In this document: positions 25,501 through 37,100 of the stretch, piece by piece | Layout: each line of letters begins with the position of its first letter | How positions within the stretch are numbered: position 1 is the first letter of the stretch | Origin: Hyaloperonospora brassicae | Taxonomy: Eukaryota; Oomycota; Peronosporomycetes; Peronosporales; Peronosporaceae | NCBI GenBank assembly: GCA_947650285.1 | Contig: CANTFL010001332.1 | Coordinates: 248,001 to 312,000, forward strand | Reading direction: 5' to 3' | DNA: 64,000 nt | Position numbers and translations under genes: made by a program | Notes under the pieces: generated by a model | What the model was told of the DNA's origin: nothing | What the model saw: the letters and a program-made list of their open reading frames with translations, nothing else | Databases searched by the model: none

Positions 25501-26426
25501 ACACATCATAGCTATGGTCCTTGTGAGTCTTCAGATACGTCGGAGGTGCGCCGCCTAATCCCAATCCCCGACGAAAATTTGAAACGTCTAGACATTGAGC
25601 GGATGCAGGCCGTCTCAATTTTTTATCAGTAGCTCCGCCCTCTCCTTAATGTGGCCTTGCGACAACCCATTCCTTGGTGTGAAAGCCGACCGTGTTTTTT
25701 AAAAAAAATTTCAAATTCTCAGCAGCAGTCAAGCTTTGAAGCACTGCGATGACCGCCATCGCTCGGCCAAACGTTACTATTGTCGAGCTAATGGCTGTTA
25801 TCGATGATTGTGATCGGCTAACCAATCGAATTGCGCTGCACTGTCGATGTGGTGGCTCGTCACGCCACCGCCCAAGGTGTTGCAGCTAGTTGTTTCCTAC
25901 CGCTAATGACAACTATTGATTTGATCAACACGGATATTTAGATCTCAGGGTCGCGCGACAAACAATCTGAAGTCAGCAGCAAATTAATCTGCAGCAAAAG
26001 ACGCGTCTGCGTTGTTTAAATAGTATATTCTAGATGGATTCTGACCTCGCTGTTTCTGCTGCGGTCAGTGTAGTTATTCCTGGCCTGGACCCGCGTAACG
26101 TGGACTTAACCGCCTAATTTTGTCGTGATTTCTTGCTACGCGCTAACCGACTGTAATTCCCTTTTATAGTCGTCGACCTAACAGAATATATTGACGCGGC
26201 TCGATAACCACAGCCTCATCACGCCAAAACACGCCTGCCATGGATCGTGTGGAAATTTTGGGAAACCCTCATCCCGTTGTGTCATTGGCTTCGTCAATAC
26301 ATGCCGCATTTACGTCTGGTGGGTCATCTTTTTTGTCGTCTTCATCTTTAAAGACCCTCATAGTGGTGACATCCACGTCCGTGAATGCTGAGCCCGTCGA
26401 AGTGGTTTCTTCGTCTACACCGACTC
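25501..26426. other. decayed DNA, no gene supported
   Basis: Right flank of the gypsy element. The minus strand near 26270-26420 reads as an acidic peptide (TDVDVTTMRVFKDEDDKKDD) that is interrupted by the LTR inserted at 26427. It may be the relic of a coding region, of unknown family. No other signal is seen. Confidence 0.35.
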
Positions 26427-26868
26427 TGTAACGGGGTAGCCTGTTACATGACATTGTCATTAGGAAGAAAATGACAATAAGGAATATTACGTTGAACTTT
26501 TTTTCAACAAAATCACTAAGCATTGTGATATTGTTGAGATGACCGAAGGGTCTACCCATTGGTTGATATTGAGATGATGTCAACCCATCAATCGATGCTA
26601 GACGCGCGGAATGGTGGTGAGTAGACGTCATCATACATTTAGTTAGATTAATAAAATAAAGTCAGAACGAACAAGACAAACCAGGGTTGTATGACTTAAT
26701 TGTATCAAATTACAGTTTTACTTTTACCACGACCAGACTCTTTAACTTTGTCGCTTACCTTCCTCTGCATTAGTATAATACACAGCAGGGCACTGACCTT
26801 CACTGTTGTCAGTGATAGGTTAGCTCCGTACTGGGAGACCAGTACGTAGTTGTCGGTGTTCCGTTACA
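26427..26868 (+). repeat. solo LTR (copia-type) with near-perfect target duplication
   Basis: 442 bp with perfect 8-base inverted ends, TGTAACGG and CCGTTACA. It is flanked by GACTC on the left and GACGC on the right, a 5-bp target duplication with one mismatch. No internal retroelement sequence adjoins, so it is what remains after LTR-LTR recombination. The first 22 bases themselves fold as TGTAAC-10 nt-GTTACA, and further stem-loops follow (ATTGTCATT/AATGACAAT and GTTGAA/TTCAAC). The same family recurs at 2035-2376, 29004-29512 and 50912-51373. Confidence 0.75.
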
Positions 26869-29003
26869 GACGCCACTACCTTTATATCCGATCTATTGAT
26901 CAGATGTTTATCATAATTGGCTTCAGGCCTCGTACCCACTACACATTCTCCACAAGAATCTTTTCCTCAGCGTCTATTACGGTGTAGGCGAAACAATTTT
27001 GGCTGTGGCGTTCTGTAACGTCCGCAACTTTTTCTTGATCGCTGACTCTCGTCCAGTTGCTCATTGTCGATCGACTTCTAGTCTATCGCAACGTCTGCTT
27101 CATCGTCAGGATCACCGCATTTCGTCAATGGTTATAATTTGACGAAATATAGCTGTTCAACGAGACGGCTACAATTTAGTTTTGTATCGCCATCTCCCGT
27201 CCCTGATTAATCGTCACCAACCACACTGAAGCTCGCCTTGACATGTTCCCCTTCGTTTGAATCACCAATTTTGATCTCTGGCCAGTATTCGCCGACCCTG
27301 TTGTGTCCCATTGTTACGTCTTCAACTTCGTCCGAATGACCGACTATGACTCGTATAACATTTACCTCGTCGTCGACCACATGACCTAGAATTCTTGTTC
27401 GTCGTTGTTGAATAAGCCTTTAACGCAGCTTCTTGCGACACATACCCTCACTTGTTCGTGATTGCCCTTTTTTCGTCACTGAAATCATGGCGAAAGGGAA
27501 AATCAGCTGAACTTGAGTTGCCAAGCCCTTTTTTTCATCAGCCAAGAGAGAAAACGTTTTCTCGAACTATATCGAAGAAGAAGCAGAATTCTACATTAAG
27601 TGTGGGGCACTCCATCATCATCTTTGATGATTTCATGGGGGAAGAGTTTTTGATCGTCTCTTTTGTGTCCGAACCGATGTTGCGTTTGCCCCGCACCCAC
27701 CAAAATGGCTTTTTGAGTGTTACTTCTGTCTCTCTCACATCGAGTGCTGGTCCTCCTCGGATGTGGACACTCTCAAAATGGCTTCTTTTCCACCGTAGAC
27801 AGTAAATATAGTTCCGTCTGCTGGAGCTCTCCGAAGGCTTACGCTGGTCGTCAAATGACTCATTCACCAAAGAAGAGAGGAAATTACCCCGCGCTTGTCG
27901 CAAGCTCGGAGGAAGAAGTCGAAACCCGCGGTGTCTGCACACTTATCTTCTGTATCGCTCCATTCGCCGCTGTCGAACGGCGTTGTGGTCGTTGCCCCAT
28001 CGCTTCCCTTGTAGGGATACTACAAATTTTGTAGCTCCAGGGCTCTTCTACATTGTTTGCTCAACGATAGTTTGAGTATAGTCCTTCAGCTCTTCCACAA
28101 TGTTCGATTAAGGATAATGCAAGTCAAGTGGTCTCTTGTGACGCTTGGTAGGCCCCAACCATGAGGGAGAGCGAAAACGTCACGATTTTAACTCAGATCA
28201 TCGCGTATTGTATCTGCTCAATTGTGTGTCCTTCAAGTTCCTCTTAAGTCAAATTTCTACGTCGTTCACCATCCCGTAACTCTTGTTGGGTTTCTTGCTT
28301 TTGTCGACGTGCTTAACTTTTTGCATTAGTGTTAGCGGAAGTTTCCTATACAATATTCGACGTCTATGTTTTTGCCCATGAACATTGTAGACGAAGTGCG
28401 AGCGCAAAATCGGACGCTTAAACTTCCATCTGTATAAAACAAAGAAAGTATCGATAACGAATTATATTAAACAGCGCGCCAGATGCGCTTCGGCCCCCTG
28501 CAGGGGTTCTCGTCAGTATCTTTATTAATCTAGAACTGAGGACTTTCTCTATCCTGCGCTCAACAAGTTAGACCCTTCTGGAACTTTGTGTACGCACATA
28601 AATCACCGACCATGAATACCAAACCTGGCAGCTGGGCCGTCGACCCAGAAGGGAGTGTACGCTATGATATCTCCACTTCCAACACCATTTACTATTATAA
28701 CTCTCTTTTAACTGACGCTTCGACTAAATGTCGTGGGGACAACTGTGATCAGGGAAAACTCGCCGATGTGAACGCTCGCTCACTAATCTTTGTGGCTCCT
28801 TGAATGAGGACTTGTTGATTCTTTGAGTCGAGTATCGTGATAGGCATGTACCTCGATCTAAATCTAGATTGATGAACCGAGAAGCTGACTTGAGTTTTTA
28901 CCGCTTAGACCGAGTTTCTATTTCTTGAAAAATACGCGAATACTGTTTGCGGGTAGTTATAAAACGTCGAGCCGTGTCCTTCATGGAGCAGTAGCTAATT
29001 TAG
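26869..29003. other. decayed DNA with minus-strand coding relics
   Basis: On the minus strand between about 27420 and 26900 there are acidic protein-like stretches (VGHSDEVEDVTMGHNRVGEY, GDSNEGEHVKASFSVVGDD) separated by stops, and a 134-codon open frame at 27538-27942. Composition suggests an old coding region, possibly of a transposon. I could not assign it. Two perfect short palindromic motifs lie near 28472-28505. No RNA gene is seen. Confidence 0.35.
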
Positions 29004-29512
29004 TAGTAACACGTGCCTCATAATTGAGTATATAGACGTAGAATGCACTGGGCACGCTCTTGCAAGATGACTATTATGACCTTGTTTAAACCGAATACAA
29101 GGCTACTTGCCCCCGTCGTCACGTACACGTGGCGTGAGGAAGCGCAGCGAAGTAGGCAGAACTCGAAAGCTCTGTCTAAGGAAAAAGTAAAACTGTATTC
29201 AATATAGTTATGTTCTTATAATAAACCATCTTTCTTCTTGAGCTAACTATATAAAACTACAATCTCATATGTGGGTTTTTTGCTCACCACCCATTGCGCG
29301 CGTGCAGCAGTAATTGGTGGTTAATCTGGTTGATGTACCGTGAACATCAACTATCAGATGGAGCAACCCATCAAAGAAATATTACCCTCGGGGGTAATAT
29401 TTCTTCAATCTTACTCCTTACGAGTAATGTCAATTGAACATTATCTGAATAGATAATGTTCAAAAATTGATATGAAAATATCAATTTTTATGTAACGGGC
29501 TCACCCCGATAC
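29004..29512 (-). repeat. LTR of the same copia-type family, made of serial stem-loops
   Basis: The order of blocks matches the reverse complement of 26427-26868 and 50912-51373. The sense start is at about 29512 (TGTACGTATCGGGGTGAGCC...GTTACA) and the poorly defined end lies near 29004. Within 29329-29489 there are consecutive perfect hairpins: GTTGATGT/ACATCAAC at 29329-29351, a 14-bp stem with 4-nt loop at 29374-29405, TTACTC/GAGTAA at 29411-29427, a 13-bp stem with 4-nt loop at 29434-29463, and a 12-bp stem with 4-nt loop at 29462-29489. No internal element sequence adjoins it. Confidence 0.6.
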
Positions 29513-30458
29513 GTACACCGCGTTTTCGTCATAATGCGCATGCAGTCATTGGTACTACGATGACGTCACCCGAAGAGATGATTGCTCTGGGAAAATCTAT
29601 CGAAGCTATCTGCCATGTAAGTACGTTCATTTCAAGGATTAGCCTTAGCACGCAAGCACAAGTCAATCATAAACACGCAACAAAGGTACGGGTGTGGGGG
29701 GATCTTTTCTTTTGGTCTCAGCTTTTTACCGTCTTTGTTCCCGTCGACAAATTGTTGCTTCACATGCGTTACAGCCACACTCAAACTTTGCAAACATCTA
29801 TCACATGTATATACGACCCCGTTGAATGGCTTATTGCAGCTGATGCATCCCACCTTCGCATGTCCGATCCCAACACTACACGTCATGTCAGTCGTGTTCT
29901 ATCATGTTTATCTTTTCCCGTAACATGTCGGTTGCTGGCCAACCTATCCCACCACAATATGTCTGACTGCCAATGCCTTACCTACCCGTGCCAATACCAC
30001 CACATCCATTGCGATTCAGACCCAATGGGTGTGGCAAGCATGAGCGTAGCGCTCATGCTTACGGGAAGGAGCGATTCTGATTACGCTACAGCTTTCTCGG
30101 CTATAATGGTATCGCTGCGAAGTGCTTATGTCTAGTGATCGATTCGGCATTCAGCAACTACAGTCGTAGCTCTGTGTGTTTACTATGCCATTTATTGCTC
30201 GAAACTCATCTGCAAAGATGAGGATGTGGTTCGTAGGGCTCACGTACTCATTGGCGGCACGAATGTTTGTTTACAAGACAACATTGAGGTCTGGACTATT
30301 TTGGGTAGCGAAAAAAGAGCAGCTTCGCTGTAGTCGACCCAAAACGGCAGCGATTCAGCTGTAGTCGACCCGAAAAGTAAGTAAGTTGGTTGTCAATATC
30401 GGGTTTCGCCGGTAACGTCAAAATTGTTTGGCAAGTGTAGCCATCACTCACTATCTCG
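29513..30458. other. intergenic; cysteine-pair ORF on minus strand, 11-bp hairpin at 30036-30060
   Basis: A plus frame at 29560-30135 (191 codons) has random-looking composition. On the minus strand, 29632-29886 reads CISCNKPFNGVVYTCDRC, which has zinc-finger-like cysteine pairs, but the frame is short and closed by a stop five codons upstream of its only ATG. It may be a relic of a zinc-finger gene. A perfect 11-bp stem with a 3-nt loop (AAGCATGAGCG/CGCTCATGCTT) lies at 30036-30060. The promoter of the downstream gene is presumably in 30140-30458, but I see no clear Inr. Confidence 0.35.
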
Positions 30459-32440
30459 ATGCAAAAAGCAGAGAGCGAGAGCCGCTGCGCGCAGGTCGTC
30501 GAGGCGTTGACACTGGCTACAATAGCGTCATGGGTCACGTACCTTATTCATGAGCGGACGACTCACGAAAACGCAAAAAGCGAGTCGCGACTGGAGGATC
30601 AGCGGCTGATGCAGACGTCGCACGCACTTGTGGTCCTGCTAGTCCTAGGGTTCGCTGCCTTCGCATTGTCGACTTTTAGGCCACAGGTGTTATCCAAAGC
30701 TTTTGGAACGTCGTGCAGGTTAGTTTCCTCATTAATGGATGCTGACGAACATCAAGTGTCACTAAAGTGAAGCTGCACTAATCACGGTCTCATGTTTCAA
30801 TAGACAAGAACGCGACGCTGGACTTGTCGTGGGCTGTCTACTACTACCTTTGGCTCTGTTTAGCCGCCTGCTGGTGGAAGTCCACCACGAACGATACTTC
30901 TCAAGCTTCACGTATTTCTACGCGTGGACTAGTATTTCCATTGGTGTCAGCATACTGCTCAAACTTGCAGTTTTTGGCACTGTGACTTCGCTTCGGGTTT
31001 CTACGTTCGTAGATGTGGTGCTGTTGCCGATACTATTTGGAGTGTTCAGTCCCATTGAAGCCGAGTGGAGGTTCCTGCTAGCCACATGCGGCCGCATCAT
31101 CGTGGCTACTGTGCTGACTGTGGGTCTGAAGCTCCTGCCTCGGTCGTTCACTATCGGGGAAGGGCTGCTCGTTGCTCAAGGCGTTGGCCTCTGCTTTTAC
31201 GACCTTGTGCTGACCACGATGAGTCGCGTATGTTCTTGCAAGTGTCTGACAATTCAGTGGACAAGGTCGCTAACGTTTTGTTCCTTGTCGTGGCGTAGGT
31301 GAGCGAATGTTGTTATATCAACCCACTACCGAGAGCTTTTCACTCGTGGCTCATTTTCGACCTTGAGCGGCTAGACCATGTGCTGGCGTTGCAAGTTGGA
31401 GTGCTAGGATCGCTGCTAGTGTGCGCAGCTTTGATTCCGCTGTTGCAATCGTACGGATCGCCGTCGCCCACTGTCGTCGCACGGCCGTTGCCTGTGAAAG
31501 GATCTGTGGCATTCGTACTCACAACTGCAGTGGTAGCAGGCGGTGTGGTGTATCCGTGGAGCGGTTTCTTGCTGCAGACGTGGAATCCGGTTGCATGGCT
31601 ACTTGACTTCCTCACTGAGTCTAGCAGCCTGTTGGTATTCGTACCACGACGAATCGCATTGATGGGGTACTGGGCAGTTTGTCTCGTCGTTTTCGTCCCG
31701 TTGTTCGCGTTCATCTCGGACCATTACGCTTTGCAAAAGATTGTCGCACGGAAGCTATTCCACCTCTTGGTGGTACTGATGCTAGGCCCTGCATCGCTCC
31801 TCGATGTGAGTATGCTGTCGTTAAGTTACGGTGTGGCTCTTGGCATCTTCTTTCTCCTGGAATGTGTGCGCGCACTGGCCGTGCCGCCCTTCGGCCAGCC
31901 ACTCGCCTTGTTTCTACGGACGTTCATTGATCATCGCGAAGCTGGACGTGTCATCATGACGCACTCGTATCTACTGCTCGGATGTGCATTGCCGCTGTGG
32001 CTTGCTCCGTCGTCAAATACGCCTTCCGCACTCGTGGTGAATGCTGGGGTACTTGTACTAGGCATCGGAGATGCGATGGGGGCCGTGGTCGGTTCGAGTA
32101 TTGGTAAGCGTAAATTCTTCGGCAGCAAGACCATAGAGGGGTCTGGGGCCATGTTCGTGTCGACGATGCTTGCTTCGATGCCGCTTCACGATTACTATCT
32201 ACGCTCTTTGGTTCACGGGGAGCACCTTCAGGTACGATACCGACAACGGAGCTCTGAGACGGGGACGACTTGAAAACTGATGGATGTTTGTCGTTTGCTA
32301 AATACTGCCAGTTGATGCTGCTGACTGGAGCAATTCTCTTGGTCAGCGTTCTAGAAGCCGCAACAGCACAGATCGACAACTTGGTGCTCCCGCTCTTTGT
32401 ATACACAGCGTGCAATCTGGTGAGTTGTCACCGGTTGTAA
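30459..32440 (+). CDS. DOLK: dolichol kinase (four exons)
   Basis: Exons at 30459-30718, 30804-31227, 31299-32231 and 32312-32440 join to a 581-residue protein. The introns are 85, 71 and 80 nt, all GT-AG (GTTAGT..ATAG, GTATGT..GTAG, GTACGA..CCAG), and the frame is kept across all joins. Dolichol kinase uses CTP to phosphorylate dolichol in the ER membrane, supplying the lipid carrier for N-glycosylation. The protein is polytopic, with many hydrophobic segments. The C-terminal family signature is clear: RKLFHLL at about residues 379-385, and GIGDAMGAVVGSSIGKRK then KTIEGS at about 482-510, the CTP-binding region. The last exon gives SVLEAATAQIDNLVLPLF, also typical. The length is slightly above the human (538) and yeast Sec59 (519) enzymes. 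Start chosen as the first ATG of the hydrophilic N-terminus; the exact start is less certain. Confidence 0.9.
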
Positions 32441-34106
32441 ATCGAATGGGGTAAACGTTGTTACCGCTGCGTTCGTGTGGCAACAACTGATGTCGCGGTT
32501 TCTGCTCGTGACTCGTACCTGTTTGCATCTTCTTCTTCACTGAAATGCCGCTACGGTAAACGTTACGGTTGTCGTGTGCGTTCTAGACTGCTGCTAGAGA
32601 TCCTGAGATACCGGACCCTATGACTGCTGCTACTTACTTTGGTCACACGGATCAAGTGATTAATGGTCACTGACACCATGGCATACCTATCCCACTCGCG
32701 TCGTGCGAGAAGACTTCCCTCAATGTCATGTACAACATCCATCTAGCAAGATACTGGGGAGGGTGTCGTGAAGTATCCTATTGGCAAGTTGGATATTGCA
32801 CGAAGACGCGGTCGCGATGTAATGGCGCTTTTGTATCCAGTCCGCACAGAGCCTTGACAAGACGAAGCTCATCTTGCCCGATCGTTTCAATACGAAAGCT
32901 TGGTAGCCTAGGTAGCTAGCATCTGTTCGACACTTTTGACCAGTGCTTTCGCTAACGCCCTGCAAGTTCAGTTTTACGCGACCAAACATGTCAACGTTAA
33001 CGCACTAGGACAAGGTAGCGCTGACGTATGGTCAATAGTGACACGCGCAAAGCTCGACGCGCAATGACATCCATTGCGATCATGTTGCGGTAAAATCACC
33101 AGTTGCTAGCGCATGATAAAAGAATGGTGGTGAGAGCCAAGATACCTGGTGTCGGAATCCACACTTTCGGACGGAACCTTCGAGTGCACAGGAATCTTCG
33201 ACACCGAACTGGGATCAAGTCGAAGGTGGGTCAGGACGGCGTATGACGGAGGTAAGAACGACGCACGTACATGTGATGGAGGAGTACAGCGTAAGAATAC
33301 GACGCGTAACGCCAAGTCATGGTATCGCACCACGAGACGAGTTCCCAAGTGATCAGTTCGACTTTGCTGTACTATTCTACTCCAAACATCGCAACGACAT
33401 CGGCAGAAGTGATCGACGTAGGACGAAGAGTAGATTCTTGATAGGAAACAAGCGAAGTTCAGACGATATCTAGGGTTGAAGTTGTATGCAATGAGACAAC
33501 CAACAGGGTGTAGTGAAGACGCAAAGCCGCGACTTTTTTGCAAGAACTTGGAACAGTCTCACTGCTAAGTTACAAGAGCAAAACTGCATCTGCACGCATC
33601 GCCGCCGGCGAGGATGCTGACATGACACTAAATTCAGGTTAAACGCTACGGTGCATTGTTTGTAGCTGGCTACTATAGCTGTTGCCTTAGCTGTAGATAG
33701 CTACAACCAATGCATCGTAGCATTGAACCCAAAGTTGTAACAAAAAAGCAGCTGTGGACTTGTCAGTAATCCTCCCGGCACTCAATACTGCACACAATAA
33801 CTTTTATCTTCTCCGCCGATGTTTGATGTTACCTCACCGCCCCCACCAGCACGTTTTGCGCTTACGACGACGGGCTGCAGTGATAGGCACGAAGACTGAC
33901 GCAAATGGAACAAGACCGGTCCGTGGATGAGCATGAAGCATGGAGACACAGCACGTCAATCATCAATTGATGAGCCACGCCAAACAACATACGTACTGAG
34001 CGATACAATGCATTACCTCTTTCACGAACCATCTACACTCACCTACTGTCTGCGGTTTCATGGTTTGCTCATGGCGTCATGGATGCAATCAAAGTACCAC
34101 AAATTG
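32441..34106. other. intergenic between two convergent genes
   Basis: The short frames at 32728-32919, 33106-33543 (minus), 33149-33473 and 33927-34226 show no domain. A 77-bp foldback at 33645-33721 is listed separately. The 3' ends of the dolichol kinase and the aromatic fusion gene face each other across this 1.7 kb. Confidence 0.5.
33645..33721. repeat. 77-bp foldback
   Basis: The 24-base left arm (GCTACGGTGCATTGTTTGTA plus four bases) pairs with the right arm ending in GCATCGTAGC, with three or four mismatches, around a loop of about 29 nt. It could be a tiny MITE remnant or a structured transcript end. It has no coding content. Confidence 0.5.
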
Positions 34107-37100
34107 TCAAGCGACGGAATAGTCACTTTTTGCAATCGAAGCGAACGTCAGTGCACCCAGCGACTGCTCCAAGCCATCCATGGCATGCTTAATCGTCTCC
34201 ATGGACGACGCGTACGAAAGACGTAGACCATTCTTCACGCCGAACGCAGAACCAGGCACCAGGGCCACGTGAAAGTGGCGCAACAGGTACTCGCAAAAGT
34301 CGTCCGCATCTTTCACCACCTCACTCTTGTCCGCTGTTGTTCCTTGCTTGCCCTCGAAAATCGATGCCAAATCCATGAACACGTAGAAAGCCGACGTCGG
34401 GTACGCAAAAGTCAGCTGCGGGATCGCTCGCAAGCGCTGTACAACGTACTTGCGCTTCTCATCCATAATCGCCAGCGTCTCCGTCATGCGCTCCTTCTTT
34501 TGCGACACACACTCCATCTCAAACGCCATAGCCTCTACAGCCGCAGCTTGCCCGACAGAGTTCGCGCACGACGTCAATTGGCCTTGCAGCTTCGTGCACA
34601 CCTGCACAAAATACTTCGGGGCTGCAAGGTAACCGATACGCAGACCCGGCATTGCGTGCGACTTCGAGAAGCCATTCACGGTCAGTGTGCGCCCATACAT
34701 GTCCGGCAGTGTCGCAAAGCTTTGATGCTCGCGTTTTGCCTCGCCCTCGTCCTGATACACCAGCTGTTCGTAGATCTCGTCGGCAATGACCAAGATGTGC
34801 CGGAACTGGGGCTTGCGCAGAACTGCAGCAATGCTCTCCAATTGAGCCGGTGAGTGCATCGTGCCAGCAGGGTTGCTTGGATTGCACAACATGAGTGATT
34901 TCACGCGCGCGTTGGCGGTTAGCTCCTCCTCTAGCTTTACCGGATCGATCAGGTAATTCTCCGACAGCTTCGTGTGCAGAATTATAGGCTCACCACCCGT
35001 CAACTTCACCATCTCCGGGTAACTTACCCAGTATGGCGCAGGAATCAGTACCTGCTCGCCGGGCTTAGTGATTGACAGGAGGGCCTGGTACACGCTCTGC
35101 TTCGCACCATTCGATACAAGGATTTCCGTCAACGGGTCACACTTCAGGCCTTTGCACGTTTCCAGATACTGCGCGATCAGAGAGCGTAGGTCCGCCGTAC
35201 CCTTCACATCGGTATACTTCACCTTGCCTTGCTCCAGGGCCGCCATTCCAGCTTTCAGTACGCGCTGCGAAGGGGCGAAGTCAGGCTCACCCACACAGAG
35301 CGACCACACCTGCTTGCCTTCTGACTCCAGCTGCTTCGCCATGCCGTGGATCACCACCGTTTTCGACGCTGCAACCTTACTCAGCAGCGGGTTCAGTGGA
35401 TACTTCTCCATCATTGGGACATCCTCACCACCAAGAGACAAAGTGGTGCGGTCGTCGCCAAGTTGCTTCGTCACTGCGTCAAGAGATTCATGAAACTTCT
35501 GGATTTGCAGCTCGGAGTTGGGGTTAAACTTATACAGACCTTGGAAGAGATCAAAGCTATCCTTGCATGTGTCATCCACAAGTCGTACAAGGTTCTTGAA
35601 ACCACGAGTATCAATAGGCGTGTTTCTTACACCCTGCACACTGAGAATTCGGCCAGTTAGGTGCGTCAAGAATTGGCTGCTGGCAGCATACTCGTCGTGA
35701 GACTCGCACGTCATCTCCAACATGCGGCACATTTCCATCTCAAAAATGTGTAGAAAGCTGTCCATCACGCAGTTGTGCTCACCAGAAGTGATCCGTACCT
35801 TCTCGTACATCATGGGCAGCCCTCTCCACGAATACCGTCCACTCTCTGGGCCAAACATCGGGTGCGTGCACAAAATGCTTGCATTCTGAGGCAGATCCTT
35901 GAGCAAGACCTGCTTCGGGTGCGTCTTTACCGACAGCACATCTACAACCACGAGGTTTTCCAGCAATTGCTTCGGGATCTTGCTCAGCACATACTCAAAC
36001 GAGAGGATGCTGACGCCAAGCACGAGAACATCCAGTCCGTCGAAAAACTGCTCCAGCTGCGTAGAAGACGCGTAGTACTTGCATCCAAGCTGCGCGGCAA
36101 CAGCAGAGTAGTCTGTGCGCGAGGAAGCCCGGACATCGTGCGACTTGACCATTGTCTTGGCCAAAAACTGTCCAAAATTGCCAAATCCGTAGATGCCAAT
36201 GTTCAAGCGCGTTGGCGGTTGCTCACATGGCGTCATGGCTGGCGAGGCAGTGATCGGATTGGCCCGATACGCGCCAGCCGCTTCGAGCGTCTTGCGCACA
36301 TCGCCCAGCAGCTTCCCCTTGGTCGGGTACGATCCCAAGACGCGCACAAACTTGCAAAACTCGCGCAGATGCCGCAATGCATAAACAATATCTTTATCCA
36401 TCTGGTGTCCAATGAGGTCGACGTAGAACAAGTAGCTGTACTTGCGACGGACGCTCTCGGCCGAGAGTGAAAAGTCCGCCGTGAACGGCACTGTCGGCCC
36501 AACTGCGTCATGATACTGCTGCTCTGCTGTGTGTCCCCACGGCCGGCTTTCGATCTTGGCCATGTCAATCTCGCGCAGCGAAAACGCCGACAGGGCCTTG
36601 TAGAGCTGTCCCTTCTCATTGCTATCAACGAACGAGAACACGAGCGATGTCTTGAACTCTGTCGATGCGGTTGCATCGAGACCCATGTCTGCTTTCTTGC
36701 TTAGCAGCAAGAAACGCGTGAAATTGCCAGCATCGTCTTCTACGTTGCGCTGCAGCACGTCCAGTCCATAGTACTCTGCAGCCAAGTCACTGGCCACAAC
36801 GGCTGTGTCAGTCCATTGGTTGTCCGCCAGCATCTTGGCACTTCCTGCAGTATCGTACTCGGCCCGGGGTTTCGCCCCGAGGCACGCAATTGTATGGGCG
36901 CATTGCGCCAGAGCTTGCGGGTGGCTAATCACCGTCTTGATGTCGCTCTTCGTCACGCCTGGCAGCGCCAGGAGCGAGTGCTCGACGCGGAGATCGTACT
37001 CGCCGACGATCGAGAGGCCGAACTTGAGCAATAAATCGTAATTAGCGTGGATACTCCCGCCGAGCGAGTTCTCAATGGGTACAACAGCAAAGTCCGCGTC

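Noticed and set aside
25501..25510. Target-site duplication of the gypsy element
   Set aside because: The right flank ACACA does not match the left flank GTTAT, and shifting the LTR ends by a few bases does not help.
29560..30135. 191-codon plus-strand ORF as a gene
   Set aside because: No domain and unlikely composition. The opposite strand has a cysteine-pair motif that makes it the likelier relic, and even that is broken.
34269..36704. Several long plus-strand ORFs opposite the fusion gene
   Set aside because: They are shadows of the GC-rich coding strand. The minus-strand frame has all the domain motifs.
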